From contig JAIKVP010000261.1 of the NCBI GenBank assembly GCA_024685635.1, forward strand, positions 1-38,118: a DNA stretch of 38,118 bases. The letters are read 5' to 3'. Below are positions 27,595-36,861 of the stretch, in pieces (within the stretch, counting starts at the first letter, position 1; each line of letters begins with the position of its first letter). A program made the translations under genes and the position numbers. The notes beneath the pieces are model-generated. The model ran no database searches. It saw only the letters and a program-made list of their open reading frames with translations, and had not been told where the DNA came from. The DNA comes from Lachnospiraceae bacterium (GTDB lineage: Bacteria > Bacillota > Clostridia > Lachnospirales > Lachnospiraceae).

Positions 27595-28914
27595 ATGGAC
27601 TTAGCTAAGATATACGAATATTGCATACATTTAGGCGAAAATATAATAACATTTTTTAAGTGGGTGGCTATTGGAGTCCTGATTGGAGTAGTAGTTGGTT
27701 TTGTTGGACTGTCATTTCATGAGTTACTTGCTTTAGCAGACGGAGTAAGAAATGATAATCCATGGTTTTTGTTCTTACTTCCCATAGGTGGACTTGTCAT
27801 TGCAGGGCTTTATAAATACTGGATGAAGGAGCCAGACAAGGGAACTAACCTTGTAATATCAGCTATTGCATCTAAGGAGGATATTTCACCTAAGCTTGCA
27901 CCACTAATCTATATTTCGACAGTTATCACTCACTTATTTGGTGGCTCTGCTGGTAGAGAGGGAGCGGCCTTTCAGATTGGTGGATGTATTGGTAATCTCT
28001 TTGGTAAGCTCTTAAAGTTAGATGAGAGCGACAAACACACGATTATTATGTGCGGAATGAGCGCAGGCTTTTCGGCACTGTTTGGGACGCCTATGGCTGC
28101 AGCTGTATTTGCTATGGAGATAGTAAGTGTGGGTGTTATGTATTATGGAGCAATTGTTCCTTGCTTTATAGCATCTTATGTGAGTGTAGGAATAGCGAGG
28201 TATTTTAATGTCGTTCCAGTTAGCTTTAGGTTGTCATTTATACCTACATATGATGTGGAAACTATTGTTAAAAGCCTTGTTATTATGGGCTTATCAGCAT
28301 TTATAAGTGGATTGTTTTGTTTCTTGCTTCACGAGAGTAGAAAGCATTTTAAGAAGAGTTTTAAGAATCCGTTTATAAGAATACTTGTTGGAGCAGCGTC
28401 AGTTATCATACTTACATTAGTTTTAAGAACTAATATATATAATGGTTCTGGTATGGAGACTATGCATGAATGCTTTGATATTGGCTATGTTCCTTATTTT
28501 GCCTTCCTAATCAAGATGATTATGACGGCGCTTACTTTAGGTTCTGGATTTAAGGGTGGAGAGATTGTTCCTAGTCTTTTTGTTGGGGCTACATTTGGTC
28601 ATACTATGGGAGTTTTACTTAACCTTCCGACTGCATTTGCCTCTGGAATAGGAATGATAGGAGTTTTTACCGGCGTTACTAACTGTCCTATAACCTCGCT
28701 TTTGCTATCGTTTGAGCTCTTTGGCTATAAGAAAGGTGTTATGTTTTATGCCTTGACGGTGGCGATAAGCTATATGCTTTCTGGTTATTATGGATTATAT
28801 AGCTCGCAAAAGATTATGTATTCAAAAATGAAAACTAGTTTTATAGACATAAAGACGAGTAACAGCGCTAACAGGTTTAAGAGTGATGATTCATCAAAAA
28901 AATCGGAGGATTAA
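27595..28914 (+). CDS. CLC-family chloride channel/antiporter, resembling the fluoride (CLC-F) clade
   Basis: KGTNLVISAI, GGSAGREGAAFQIGG, GFSALFGTPMAAAVFAMEI, GSGFKGGEIVPSLFVGATFG, GVTNCPITSLLLSFELFG. The upstream track start at 27502 overlaps the preceding terminator. Confidence 0.9.
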   Translation: MDLAKIYEYCIHLGENIITFFKWVAIGVLIGVVVGFVGLSFHELLALADGVRNDNPWFLFLLPIGGLVIAGLYKYWMKEPDKGTNLVISAIASKEDISPKLAPLIYISTVITHLFGGSAGREGAAFQIGGCIGNLFGKLLKLDESDKHTIIMCGMSAGFSALFGTPMAAAVFAMEIVSVGVMYYGAIVPCFIASYVSVGIARYFNVVPVSFRLSFIPTYDVETIVKSLVIMGLSAFISGLFCFLLHESRKHFKKSFKNPFIRILVGAASVIILTLVLRTNIYNGSGMETMHECFDIGYVPYFAFLIKMIMTALTLGSGFKGGEIVPSLFVGATFGHTMGVLLNLPTAFASGIGMIGVFTGVTNCPITSLLLSFELFGYKKGVMFYALTVAISYMLSGYYGLYSSQKIMYSKMKTSFIDIKTSNSANRFKSDDSSKKSED

Positions 28915-28916
28915 TT

Positions 28917-30356
28917 ATGGGTTTTAAGAGATTTATTGCAGCGGTATTGGTTTTTGTTTTAGCATTTGCTAATGGACCTTTTGTTATGGGAAGGGCTATT
29001 AGCAAAGAGGAGGCTAAGTCGCTTACTAAGGGCATTGATGTTTCTTATTATAACGGAGATGTCAATTATAAGTCTGTTGCAGATCAGGGATATACATCAG
29101 TTATGATAAGGCTTGGTGCAGGTCAGTCCTACACAGATCCAACATTTTCAAACAACTATACGGCTGCTAAAAATGCCGGGCTCTTAAGAGGCGCATATTA
29201 TTACAGCTATGCGACTACTGTAGAGCAGGCTATGGCTGAGGCTGAGAGAACATTAGATTTATTAGATGGCAGAAAGCTGGAGTTTCCAGTAGCATTTGAT
29301 ATCGAGGAAGAGAGTGCTTTTGAGACAGGTATGGAAAACTGTACTGCGATGGTTAAGGCTTACTGCGACATCATCAAGCAGGCAGGTTATGACCCTTGCG
29401 TTTATGCCTCAAGAGACAAGCTTGTTAACTTTATAGATTATGAACAGATATCTGGATATAAGATTTGGATTGCTAACTATGAGTGCGATTATCCTGATTA
29501 TCCTCATCCATACTGGATGTGGCAGTATCAGCACACATCGGTTCCTGGCGCTAATACCCAGGGGGGTGACTGTGATCAGAATATATATTACGGCGAGGAG
29601 TTCGTTGAGGCTAGTGAGGTTACTGTTAGCGAGACGAATTTAGAGTTTAAGCTTGGTGATGATGAGTCTTATGTTAAGGAGGCTGATTTAACAGCGAGCG
29701 TTGGCCCTGATAATGCTTCTAACAAGCATATTAACTGGTATTCAGAGGATGAGAACATTGCGACAGTAGACCAGAATGGCCACATCACTGCCGTTGACAA
29801 CGGTACAGTCAACATTGTCGCTTCATCAGTTAACGGAGTTGAAGGCAAATGCGAGGTCACAGTTAAGACACCTTCAACCGCTATTGAGATTGTAAATGAG
29901 GACTTGACCATAGGTAAGGGCGAGACATTTTCGCTCTCTGCTTCACTTACACCTCCTAATTCAACTGATGGCTTTTACTGTAAGAGCTCTGATGAGAAGG
30001 TTGTCTATGTAAATGAGGACGGTACTCTTACAGGTAAGAAGAAGGGTGAGGCTACCATAACTGTAACTACAGACAGTGGAGTTACAACAGAGGTTGTTGT
30101 CACTGTCAAAAAAGCTCCTTGGAGAGTTTATCACAATAAGATTATTAAGTTTGTTAACAAGGGAGATACATACAATATGGACATTAAGCTCCCTAAGAAT
30201 TCTGCTAGTAATTATATTGATTATTATTCAAGAAATACTAAGATTGCCACTATTGACGAGAAGGGCAATATAAAAGCTAAAAAGGAGGGCTGGGTGCTTA
30301 TTAAGGCTGAAGCATTTAATGGCAAGAGAACCTGGACGCTATTGATTGTAGAATAA
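28917..30356 (+). CDS. Secreted GH25 lysozyme with about three bacterial Ig-like (Big_2) repeats
   Basis: Signal peptide; GH25 motifs ([53 protein letters not shown]); repeated ...[44 protein letters not shown] and [22 protein letters not shown]. Confidence 0.92.
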   Translation: MGFKRFIAAVLVFVLAFANGPFVMGRAISKEEAKSLTKGIDVSYYNGDVNYKSVADQGYTSVMIRLGAGQSYTDPTFSNNYTAAKNAGLLRGAYYYSYATTVEQAMAEAERTLDLLDGRKLEFPVAFDIEEESAFETGMENCTAMVKAYCDIIKQAGYDPCVYASRDKLVNFIDYEQISGYKIWIANYECDYPDYPHPYWMWQYQHTSVPGANTQGGDCDQNIYYGEEFVEASEVTVSETNLEFKLGDDESYVKEADLTASVGPDNASNKHINWYSEDENIATVDQNGHITAVDNGTVNIVASSVNGVEGKCEVTVKTPSTAIEIVNEDLTIGKGETFSLSASLTPPNSTDGFYCKSSDEKVVYVNEDGTLTGKKKGEATITVTTDSGVTTEVVVTVKKAPWRVYHNKIIKFVNKGDTYNMDIKLPKNSASNYIDYYSRNTKIATIDEKGNIKAKKEGWVLIKAEAFNGKRTWTLLIVE

Positions 30357-30370
30357 AAGGAGGCAGGTAT

Positions 30371-31534
30371 ATGGACAGAGTTATTTGGATAGTTTTAGAC
30401 AGCGTGGGATGTGGTGAGGCTCCTGATGCCGATAAGTTCGGAGATGTCGGTGCCAACACTATTAAGTCTGCTGCCGCTGCAATCCCTGGATTTGATTTAC
30501 CTAATATGAGAAAGATTGGCTATGGCAATATTGATGGAATTGAAGGCGTTAAGCCAGTTGATAACCCAATAGGCGCTTACGGCAAATGTGCTGAGATGTC
30601 AAACGGTAAGGACACTACTATAGGTCACTGGGAGATGGCTGGAATTGTAACTCCGACGCCATTTCCAACCTACCCTGATGGATTCCCTGATGACTTGATG
30701 GAGGAGTTTCTTAAGGTCACTGGCTTAGGGGGATATTACTGCAACAAGCCATATTCTGGAACCAAGGTTATTGAAGACTATGGCGAGGAGCATTTTAAGA
30801 CTGGATGGCCTATTATTTATACTTCTGGTGATTCTGTATTTCAGATAGCAGCACATGAGGATGTTATTCCTGTTGATAAGCTATATGAGATATGTAAAAA
30901 AGCCAGAGAGATTCTAAAGGGAGAGCACGCTGTTGCTAGAGTTATAGCAAGACCTTTTGTTGGCGAGCTTCACAACTTTACCAGGACCTCTAACAGAAGA
31001 GATTTTTCACTTCATCCATCTAAAGAGAATATAATGCAGTACTTAGTTGATGCAGGATATCCTGTGGCAGCGGTTGGTAAGATTGAGGATATATTTGCGG
31101 GACAGGGTATTACAACTGCTAAGCATACTAAGAACAACATGGATGGCATGGATGTAACGTTTGAATATATGAAAGAGATTAAGAATGGCTTGATTTTTAC
31201 TAACTTAGTTGAGTTTGATTCTACATTTGGACACAGACGAGACGCAGTTGGTTATGCCAATGGATTGCTTGATTTTGACAAGAGATTAGGAGAGTTATTT
31301 GATCTTATGACAGATGATGATTTGCTTGTAATAACAGCAGATCACGGTTGCGACCCTTCATTTAAGGGAACTGATCACACAAGAGAGTATGTGCCAGTTC
31401 TTATGTATAGACATGGTATGAAGGGAGTTAATTTGGGTGTTGGCAAAACCTATGCCGATATAGCTCAGACCTTGTCTGAAATGTTTGGCTTAAAGGCATT
31501 TGCTGAAGGAGTAAGTTATTATAAATATCTATAA
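30371..31534 (+). CDS. deoB: Phosphopentomutase
   Basis: [65 protein letters not shown]. Confidence 0.97.
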   Translation: MDRVIWIVLDSVGCGEAPDADKFGDVGANTIKSAAAAIPGFDLPNMRKIGYGNIDGIEGVKPVDNPIGAYGKCAEMSNGKDTTIGHWEMAGIVTPTPFPTYPDGFPDDLMEEFLKVTGLGGYYCNKPYSGTKVIEDYGEEHFKTGWPIIYTSGDSVFQIAAHEDVIPVDKLYEICKKAREILKGEHAVARVIARPFVGELHNFTRTSNRRDFSLHPSKENIMQYLVDAGYPVAAVGKIEDIFAGQGITTAKHTKNNMDGMDVTFEYMKEIKNGLIFTNLVEFDSTFGHRRDAVGYANGLLDFDKRLGELFDLMTDDDLLVITADHGCDPSFKGTDHTREYVPVLMYRHGMKGVNLGVGKTYADIAQTLSEMFGLKAFAEGVSYYKYL

Positions 31535-31546
31535 GAGGTGATTGTT

Positions 31547-32869
31547 ATGCGCATGTATGACCTTATTGAAAAGAAGAAGCAGGGTAAGGAGCTGACTAAA
31601 GAGGAGATTGATTATATTATCAGTGAGTACAGTTTAAATGAAATCCCTGACTATCAAATGTCTGCATTTTTGATGGCAGTATATTTTAAGGGGATGACTA
31701 TGGATGAGACAGTCAATCTCACTATGGCTATGGCCAATAGTGGTGATACGCTTGATTTGTCTGCCATTGATGGAATTAAGGTAGATAAGCATAGCACTGG
31801 TGGCGTTGGAGATAAGACTTCCCTGATAGTTGCACCTATGCTTGCGTCTTTAGGTGTTCCAATTGCCAAGATGAGTGGAAGAGGTTTAGGCCATACAGGT
31901 GGAACAATAGACAAGCTTGAGAGCTTTAGGGGATTTAAGACTTCTTTATCTGAGGAAGCATTTATCAAACAGGTTAATGATATAAAGCTTGCCCTGGTTG
32001 GTCAGACTGCCAATCTAGCACCAGCAGACAAGAAGATATATGCTCTAAGGGATGTAACAGCTACTGTCAATCAAAAGAGCTTGATTGCTAGCTCAATTAT
32101 GAGTAAGAAGATTGCAGCTGGAGCAGACTCAATAATATTAGATGTAAAATGCGGTTCTGGCGCCTTTATGGAGAATTTAAAAGATGCCGAGGAGCTTGCA
32201 AGAATTATGGTAAGCATTGGAGAGATGGTAGGAAGACAGACTGTCGCTATCATTTCCGATATGAATGAGCCACTAGGCCACTATGTTGGTAATGCCCTTG
32301 AAGTCTATGAGGCAATCGAGGTCTTAAGTGGCAGGGGAGAAGAGAGACTTAAGGAGTTATGTATAACTATCGCATCTTATATGCTTATAGGTGGCAAGAA
32401 GGCGGAAAGCTTTGAGGACGCTAGGGAGAAGATGGAGAGAGTTATTAGAGAGGGCAAGGCTTTAGACAAGTTAGCCGAATTCGTTAATGCCCAGGGCGGA
32501 GATATGAATCAGGTCTATCATCCTGATCAGCTTCCAAAGGCTATGTACAGAAAAGAACTACTTGCTCCAAATGAGGGATATTTAACTGCTTGTAAGACTA
32601 GTGAGGTCGGTATGGCATCTCTTATCTTAGGTGGCGGTAGAGAGACTAAGGAGAGTGAAATCGACTTAAGCGTAGGAATCAGAATGGACAAAAAGCTAGG
32701 CGACCACGTAGATAAGGGCGAAGTTATGGGAGTTATTTTTGCCAATGACGCCGACTTATTTAAGCCTGCTTATGATAGATTAATCAATGCCTACACTATA
32801 TCTGAAAAACTTCAAGAACCTGAAGCACTTATTAAGAAAGTGATTACAAGAAAGGATGTAATGGTTTAA
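31547..32869 (+). CDS. Pyrimidine-nucleoside (thymidine) phosphorylase
   Basis: MRMYDLIEKKKQGKELTKEEI, VDKHSTGGVGDKTSLIVAPMLASLGVPIAKMSGRGLGHTGGTIDKLES. Confidence 0.96.
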   Translation: MRMYDLIEKKKQGKELTKEEIDYIISEYSLNEIPDYQMSAFLMAVYFKGMTMDETVNLTMAMANSGDTLDLSAIDGIKVDKHSTGGVGDKTSLIVAPMLASLGVPIAKMSGRGLGHTGGTIDKLESFRGFKTSLSEEAFIKQVNDIKLALVGQTANLAPADKKIYALRDVTATVNQKSLIASSIMSKKIAAGADSIILDVKCGSGAFMENLKDAEELARIMVSIGEMVGRQTVAIISDMNEPLGHYVGNALEVYEAIEVLSGRGEERLKELCITIASYMLIGGKKAESFEDAREKMERVIREGKALDKLAEFVNAQGGDMNQVYHPDQLPKAMYRKELLAPNEGYLTACKTSEVGMASLILGGGRETKESEIDLSVGIRMDKKLGDHVDKGEVMGVIFANDADLFKPAYDRLINAYTISEKLQEPEALIKKVITRKDVMV

Positions 32870-32874
32870 GTTTT

Positions 32875-33750
32875 ATGAAGTTATTTATAATTATATGTGT
32901 GATTATTGCATTTTTAATAATTTGGTCAATGATTGAAGCACACATATTTGTAGTTGATAGATATGAATTTAAGACTAAGAAACTGCCTGCTTCATTTGAT
33001 GGTGCTAAGTTTTTGTATCTAGTTGATCTACATAATTGTCACTATGGCCGCTATAACAACAAGTTAAAGGCTAGCATTGAAAAAGAGGATCCGGATTATG
33101 TGCTAATAGGAGGAGACTTTTTATCTAAAAATGATGATAGCTACGATTCTGCGATAGATTTGCTCACATGGCTAGCTAGCCGCTATCCTGTATACTTTGC
33201 CAATGGCAATCACGAAAGTAAAATGAAGCTATACCCAGAAGAGTATGACAACATTTATCAGGAGTTTTATCATATGTCAGTTAAGGCTGGAGTTAAGCAT
33301 TTGTCTAATGTAATTGCTTATATAAAGCGTGGTGATGACGTTATTGCTCTCGACGGCCTTGAGGTGTCATTAGACCACTACGGAAGAGTAAACAGAGTTG
33401 AGTTAGAGAATAAGGACATTATAAATGCCATAGGCAAGAGAAATCCAAAGCATATGCATATAATGCTGGCGCACAGTCCTAACTACCTAAAGGCATATTC
33501 TGAATGGGGCGCAGATTTGGTTTTATCTGGTCACAATCACGGTGGCATAGCTAGAATACCTGGTGTGTGCGGAGTGCTATCAACTGAGGCGGTCTTATTT
33601 CCTAAGTACACCAAGGGCTTTTATTCAATGAATGATACGAAGATGCTTGTGTCAGCGGGCATTGGAGGACATACTATCAAGGCGAGGTTCTTTAACCCGC
33701 CAGAGATATTAATGATAACTATGAAGAAGGATAATGATAATGGAACTTGA
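32875..33750 (+). CDS. Membrane-anchored calcineurin-like metallophosphoesterase (YaeI/YkuE-like)
   Basis: N-terminal TM; LVDLHNCHYG, LIGGDFLSKND, FANGNHES, LAHSPNY, LVLSGHNHGG. Confidence 0.9.
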   Translation: MKLFIIICVIIAFLIIWSMIEAHIFVVDRYEFKTKKLPASFDGAKFLYLVDLHNCHYGRYNNKLKASIEKEDPDYVLIGGDFLSKNDDSYDSAIDLLTWLASRYPVYFANGNHESKMKLYPEEYDNIYQEFYHMSVKAGVKHLSNVIAYIKRGDDVIALDGLEVSLDHYGRVNRVELENKDIINAIGKRNPKHMHIMLAHSPNYLKAYSEWGADLVLSGHNHGGIARIPGVCGVLSTEAVLFPKYTKGFYSMNDTKMLVSAGIGGHTIKARFFNPPEILMITMKKDNDNGT

Positions 33751-34492
33751 ATTTAAGGTGGAAGCATTTTCAGGGCCACTTGAATTGCTTTTGCATTTGA
33801 TAGAGAAGAACAAGGTTAATATATATGATATACCGATAGTAGAGATAACAGAGCAGTACATTGACTATGTCTCTAAGATGGACAGTGAAGATATGGATAC
33901 GATGAGTGAGTTTCTCGTCATGGCGGCAACACTTATAAGGATTAAGTCTAAGATGCTTCTTCCAAAGGAGGAGAAGGATGAGGAGATTTCAGAGGATCCT
34001 AGAGCAGAGCTTGTTGAGAGACTTATAGAATACAAAAAGATTAAGTATGCAGCGCAGGAGCTTAAGGATATGGAGATTGGCGCAGGCCAGTCTATCTATC
34101 GAAAGAAGGACTTGCCTAAGGAAGTTTTAGAATACGAGCCTACTATAGACGCCTCAGAGGTTATAAAGGACACCAATATAGATTTAGCAAGGCTTAATAA
34201 GATCTTTAACGAGGTTATGAAGAGGATGACAGACAAGGTCGATCCTGTAAGGTCTAAGTTTGGCAAAATCGAAAAAGAAAAAATCAGCGTTGAGGACAAA
34301 ATCATAGATATAAGAGCCAAGATAAAGGGATTAAGTGGCATACATTTTAAGAGCCTTCTCATGGCAGAGACTACAAGGCTTGAACTGGTAGTTACATTTT
34401 TGGCCATACTAGAGCTTATGAAGAGCGGCTTAATTAGCGTAAGGCAGAATACAGCATTTGGCGAGATATATTTAGATTCTTTAGAAGGGTAA
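33740..34492 (+). CDS. scpA: Segregation and condensation protein A
   Basis: MELEFKVEAFSGPLELLLHLIEKNKVNIYDIPIVEITEQYIDYV; FLAILELMKSGLISVRQNTAFGEI. Overlaps the upstream gene end. Confidence 0.95.
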   Translation: MELEFKVEAFSGPLELLLHLIEKNKVNIYDIPIVEITEQYIDYVSKMDSEDMDTMSEFLVMAATLIRIKSKMLLPKEEKDEEISEDPRAELVERLIEYKKIKYAAQELKDMEIGAGQSIYRKKDLPKEVLEYEPTIDASEVIKDTNIDLARLNKIFNEVMKRMTDKVDPVRSKFGKIEKEKISVEDKIIDIRAKIKGLSGIHFKSLLMAETTRLELVVTFLAILELMKSGLISVRQNTAFGEIYLDSLEG

Positions 34493-34498
34493 CAGACA

Positions 34499-35074
34499 AT
34501 GGAAATGAAGGAATTATTAGGAGCAATTGAGGCTATTTTATTTGCTATGGGTGGTGCAGTCCCGGTTAAAGACATTGCAAATGCAATCGAACAGGATGAA
34601 ACTACTACACTAGGCTTATGCCACACTTTGATGGATAACTACAATATCAATGAGAGAGGAATACATATAATCGAGTTAGAGGATTCGTTTCAAATGTGTA
34701 CAAGCCAGGTCTACTACGATACCTTAACTAAGCTTATTAACACACCTAAGAAGCACGTCCTTACTGATGTTATGCTTGAGACTCTCTCTATTGTTGCATA
34801 TAATCAGCCTGTCACTAAGGGGCAGATTGAGAAGATAAGAGGAGTTAAGTCTGACCACGCAGTTAACAAGCTAGTAGAGTATAACCTTATAGAGGAAGTC
34901 GGAAGACTTGAGGCTCCTGGTAGGCCTATGCTATTTGGAACAACGGAGGATTTCTTAAGATCCTTTGGAGTAAAGAGTGTTGAAGATTTGCCTATTATAG
35001 ACGAGGTTAAGATGGAAGGCTTTAAGCAGGAAGCGCTAGAGGAGGCGAATGAGACCATACCGGTCGAGGTATAG
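34499..35074 (+). CDS. scpB: Segregation and condensation protein B
   Basis: AIEAILFAMGGAVPVKDIANAIEQD, LETLSIVAYNQPVTKGQIEKIRGVKSDHAVNKLVEYNLIEEVGRLEAPGRPMLFGTTEDFLRSFG. Confidence 0.96.
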   Translation: MEMKELLGAIEAILFAMGGAVPVKDIANAIEQDETTTLGLCHTLMDNYNINERGIHIIELEDSFQMCTSQVYYDTLTKLINTPKKHVLTDVMLETLSIVAYNQPVTKGQIEKIRGVKSDHAVNKLVEYNLIEEVGRLEAPGRPMLFGTTEDFLRSFGVKSVEDLPIIDEVKMEGFKQEALEEANETIPVEV

Positions 35075-35075
35075 T

Positions 35076-36806
35076 ATGAGTGTTGATAAAAGGACTAAAA
35101 AACGGACTAAAGATAATACTAGATTAATGCCTGATAAAAAGGCTGAACTAAAGGCTGAGGATAAGACTGAATTAAGGTCTAAGGATAAGACTAGATTTAA
35201 GACGAACGATGAGGCGTTAAAGCAAAGGGTAAAAAGAAACAGTAAAAAAGGCTTGCAGTCTGTCGTATTTGGTCGAGGTATCATAATTGTACTTATGGTA
35301 CTTGGCCAGCTTGCTATGTTCTTATCTATGATATTCTGGCTTAGCAAGTATGCGGTAGCTATTTATGTGGGCTTCGTTATTCTAAGTGCCACAGCCATTA
35401 TTGCTATTATTAACAAGAGGAATAATCCAGCATTTAAGGTTGCCTGGCTTGTTCTTATAGCCTTATTTCCGCTCTTTGGAGCAGCGTTTTATGTATTTAT
35501 GTCTAATCAGGCAGGATATAAGACCATTCAGGAGAGAATTAAGCGTAAGAAGGTAGAGGCAAGACCTTACTTAAGACAGGATAAGGAGATATATGCTGAA
35601 TTAAAAGAGGACAGTCCTCACGTTGCAGGAGTTGCCAAATATGTTAAGCGTGCATGTGGACATCCTGTATATAAGCACAGCAACGCCAAATACTATCCTC
35701 TTGGTGATGACTTCTTTGAGGATTATTTAAATGATTTAAGAAATGCCAAAGAATTTATATTTATTGAGTACTTTATCATACACGAGGGCTATGTGTGGGA
35801 TAAGGTGCTTGAGATATTAAAAGAGAAAGCGGCAGCGGGAGTAAAGGTAAGAGTGCTCTATGACGGACTATGTGCATTTACCTCGGTGCCTATTAATTAT
35901 GCCAAAAATTTAAGCAAATACGGTATAGACTGTAGAGTCTATGCATCTATGAAGCCGCTATTAAGCTCTGTTCAAAATAACAGAGACCATAGAAAGGTAA
36001 CGGTTGTCGATGGAGAGATAGCATATACAGGTGGAGTAAACTTAAGTGATGAATACATCAATAAGATTAAACGTTTTGGTCACTGGAAGGATTGCGCGAT
36101 AAGAGTTACCGGTGATATAGTGACATCAATGACCTGTATGTTCTTAACTATGTGGGGTATTGATGACGAGAAAAATGTCCTGAAAAATGTCTATGACGAA
36201 GAGGAAGAGTATGCTAAGTATCTTATTAAGGCACAGACTCATTCTGATGTTGTTAGCGACGGCTACATGGTTCCTTATAATGACAATCCCTATGATACAT
36301 ACAATGTCGCTAAGCATTTGTATCTCGATATCATAAACAGGGCCAATGAATATGTCCATATTTTCACACCATATCTAATACTTGATAATGAGACTGTTGA
36401 GGCCTTGTGCTATGCAGGTAACAGGGGCGTTGATGTTGGCATTATAGTTCCTCATATTCCCGATAAGAAGTATGCATTTAAGTTAGGTAAGAGCTATTAC
36501 GAGGAGCTTTTCTTAAACAAGGTTAAGATATACGAGTACACACCAGGCTTTGTTCACTCTAAGGTCATAGTGGCAGATGATAAGTATGGTATATGCGGAA
36601 GCTCTAATATGGACTTTAGAAGCTTTTATCTTCACTATGAGTGCGGAATTTATATGTATAAGTGCTCAGAACTCTTAGAGCTTGAGAAGGATTATCAAGA
36701 GACACTTAAAAGCTGTCAGGAGGAGACACTTTCTACATATAGGAATTATTCGATTAAGAACAAGATTGATGGAGCGTTGCTAAGGCTTTTAGCACCGTTA
36801 ATGTAA
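35076..36806 (+). CDS. cls: Cardiolipin synthase (two HKD phospholipase-D motifs) with charged N-terminal extension
   Basis: Two TM helices; HKD-type motifs NNRDHRKVTVVDGEIAYTGGVNLSDEY and GFVHSKVIVADDKYGICGSSNMDFRSF. Confidence 0.94.
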   Translation: MSVDKRTKKRTKDNTRLMPDKKAELKAEDKTELRSKDKTRFKTNDEALKQRVKRNSKKGLQSVVFGRGIIIVLMVLGQLAMFLSMIFWLSKYAVAIYVGFVILSATAIIAIINKRNNPAFKVAWLVLIALFPLFGAAFYVFMSNQAGYKTIQERIKRKKVEARPYLRQDKEIYAELKEDSPHVAGVAKYVKRACGHPVYKHSNAKYYPLGDDFFEDYLNDLRNAKEFIFIEYFIIHEGYVWDKVLEILKEKAAAGVKVRVLYDGLCAFTSVPINYAKNLSKYGIDCRVYASMKPLLSSVQNNRDHRKVTVVDGEIAYTGGVNLSDEYINKIKRFGHWKDCAIRVTGDIVTSMTCMFLTMWGIDDEKNVLKNVYDEEEEYAKYLIKAQTHSDVVSDGYMVPYNDNPYDTYNVAKHLYLDIINRANEYVHIFTPYLILDNETVEALCYAGNRGVDVGIIVPHIPDKKYAFKLGKSYYEELFLNKVKIYEYTPGFVHSKVIVADDKYGICGSSNMDFRSFYLHYECGIYMYKCSELLELEKDYQETLKSCQEETLSTYRNYSIKNKIDGALLRLLAPLM

Positions 36807-36861
36807 ATACAGGCATTAGTATAAATATAAGTATTGGTATAAATATATGGAGGGCGTTAGT

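Noticed and set aside
34096-34626. 176-aa minus-strand ORF opposite scpA/scpB
   Set aside because: Antisense to conserved genes, spans the scpA-scpB junction, no recognisable domain.
36815-36847. AT-rich direct repeat ATTAGTATAAATATAAGTATTGGTATAAATATA before the Xaa-Pro aminopeptidase gene
   Set aside because: Two short low-complexity copies in an AT-rich intergenic gap; more likely chance or promoter sequence than a defined repeat element.
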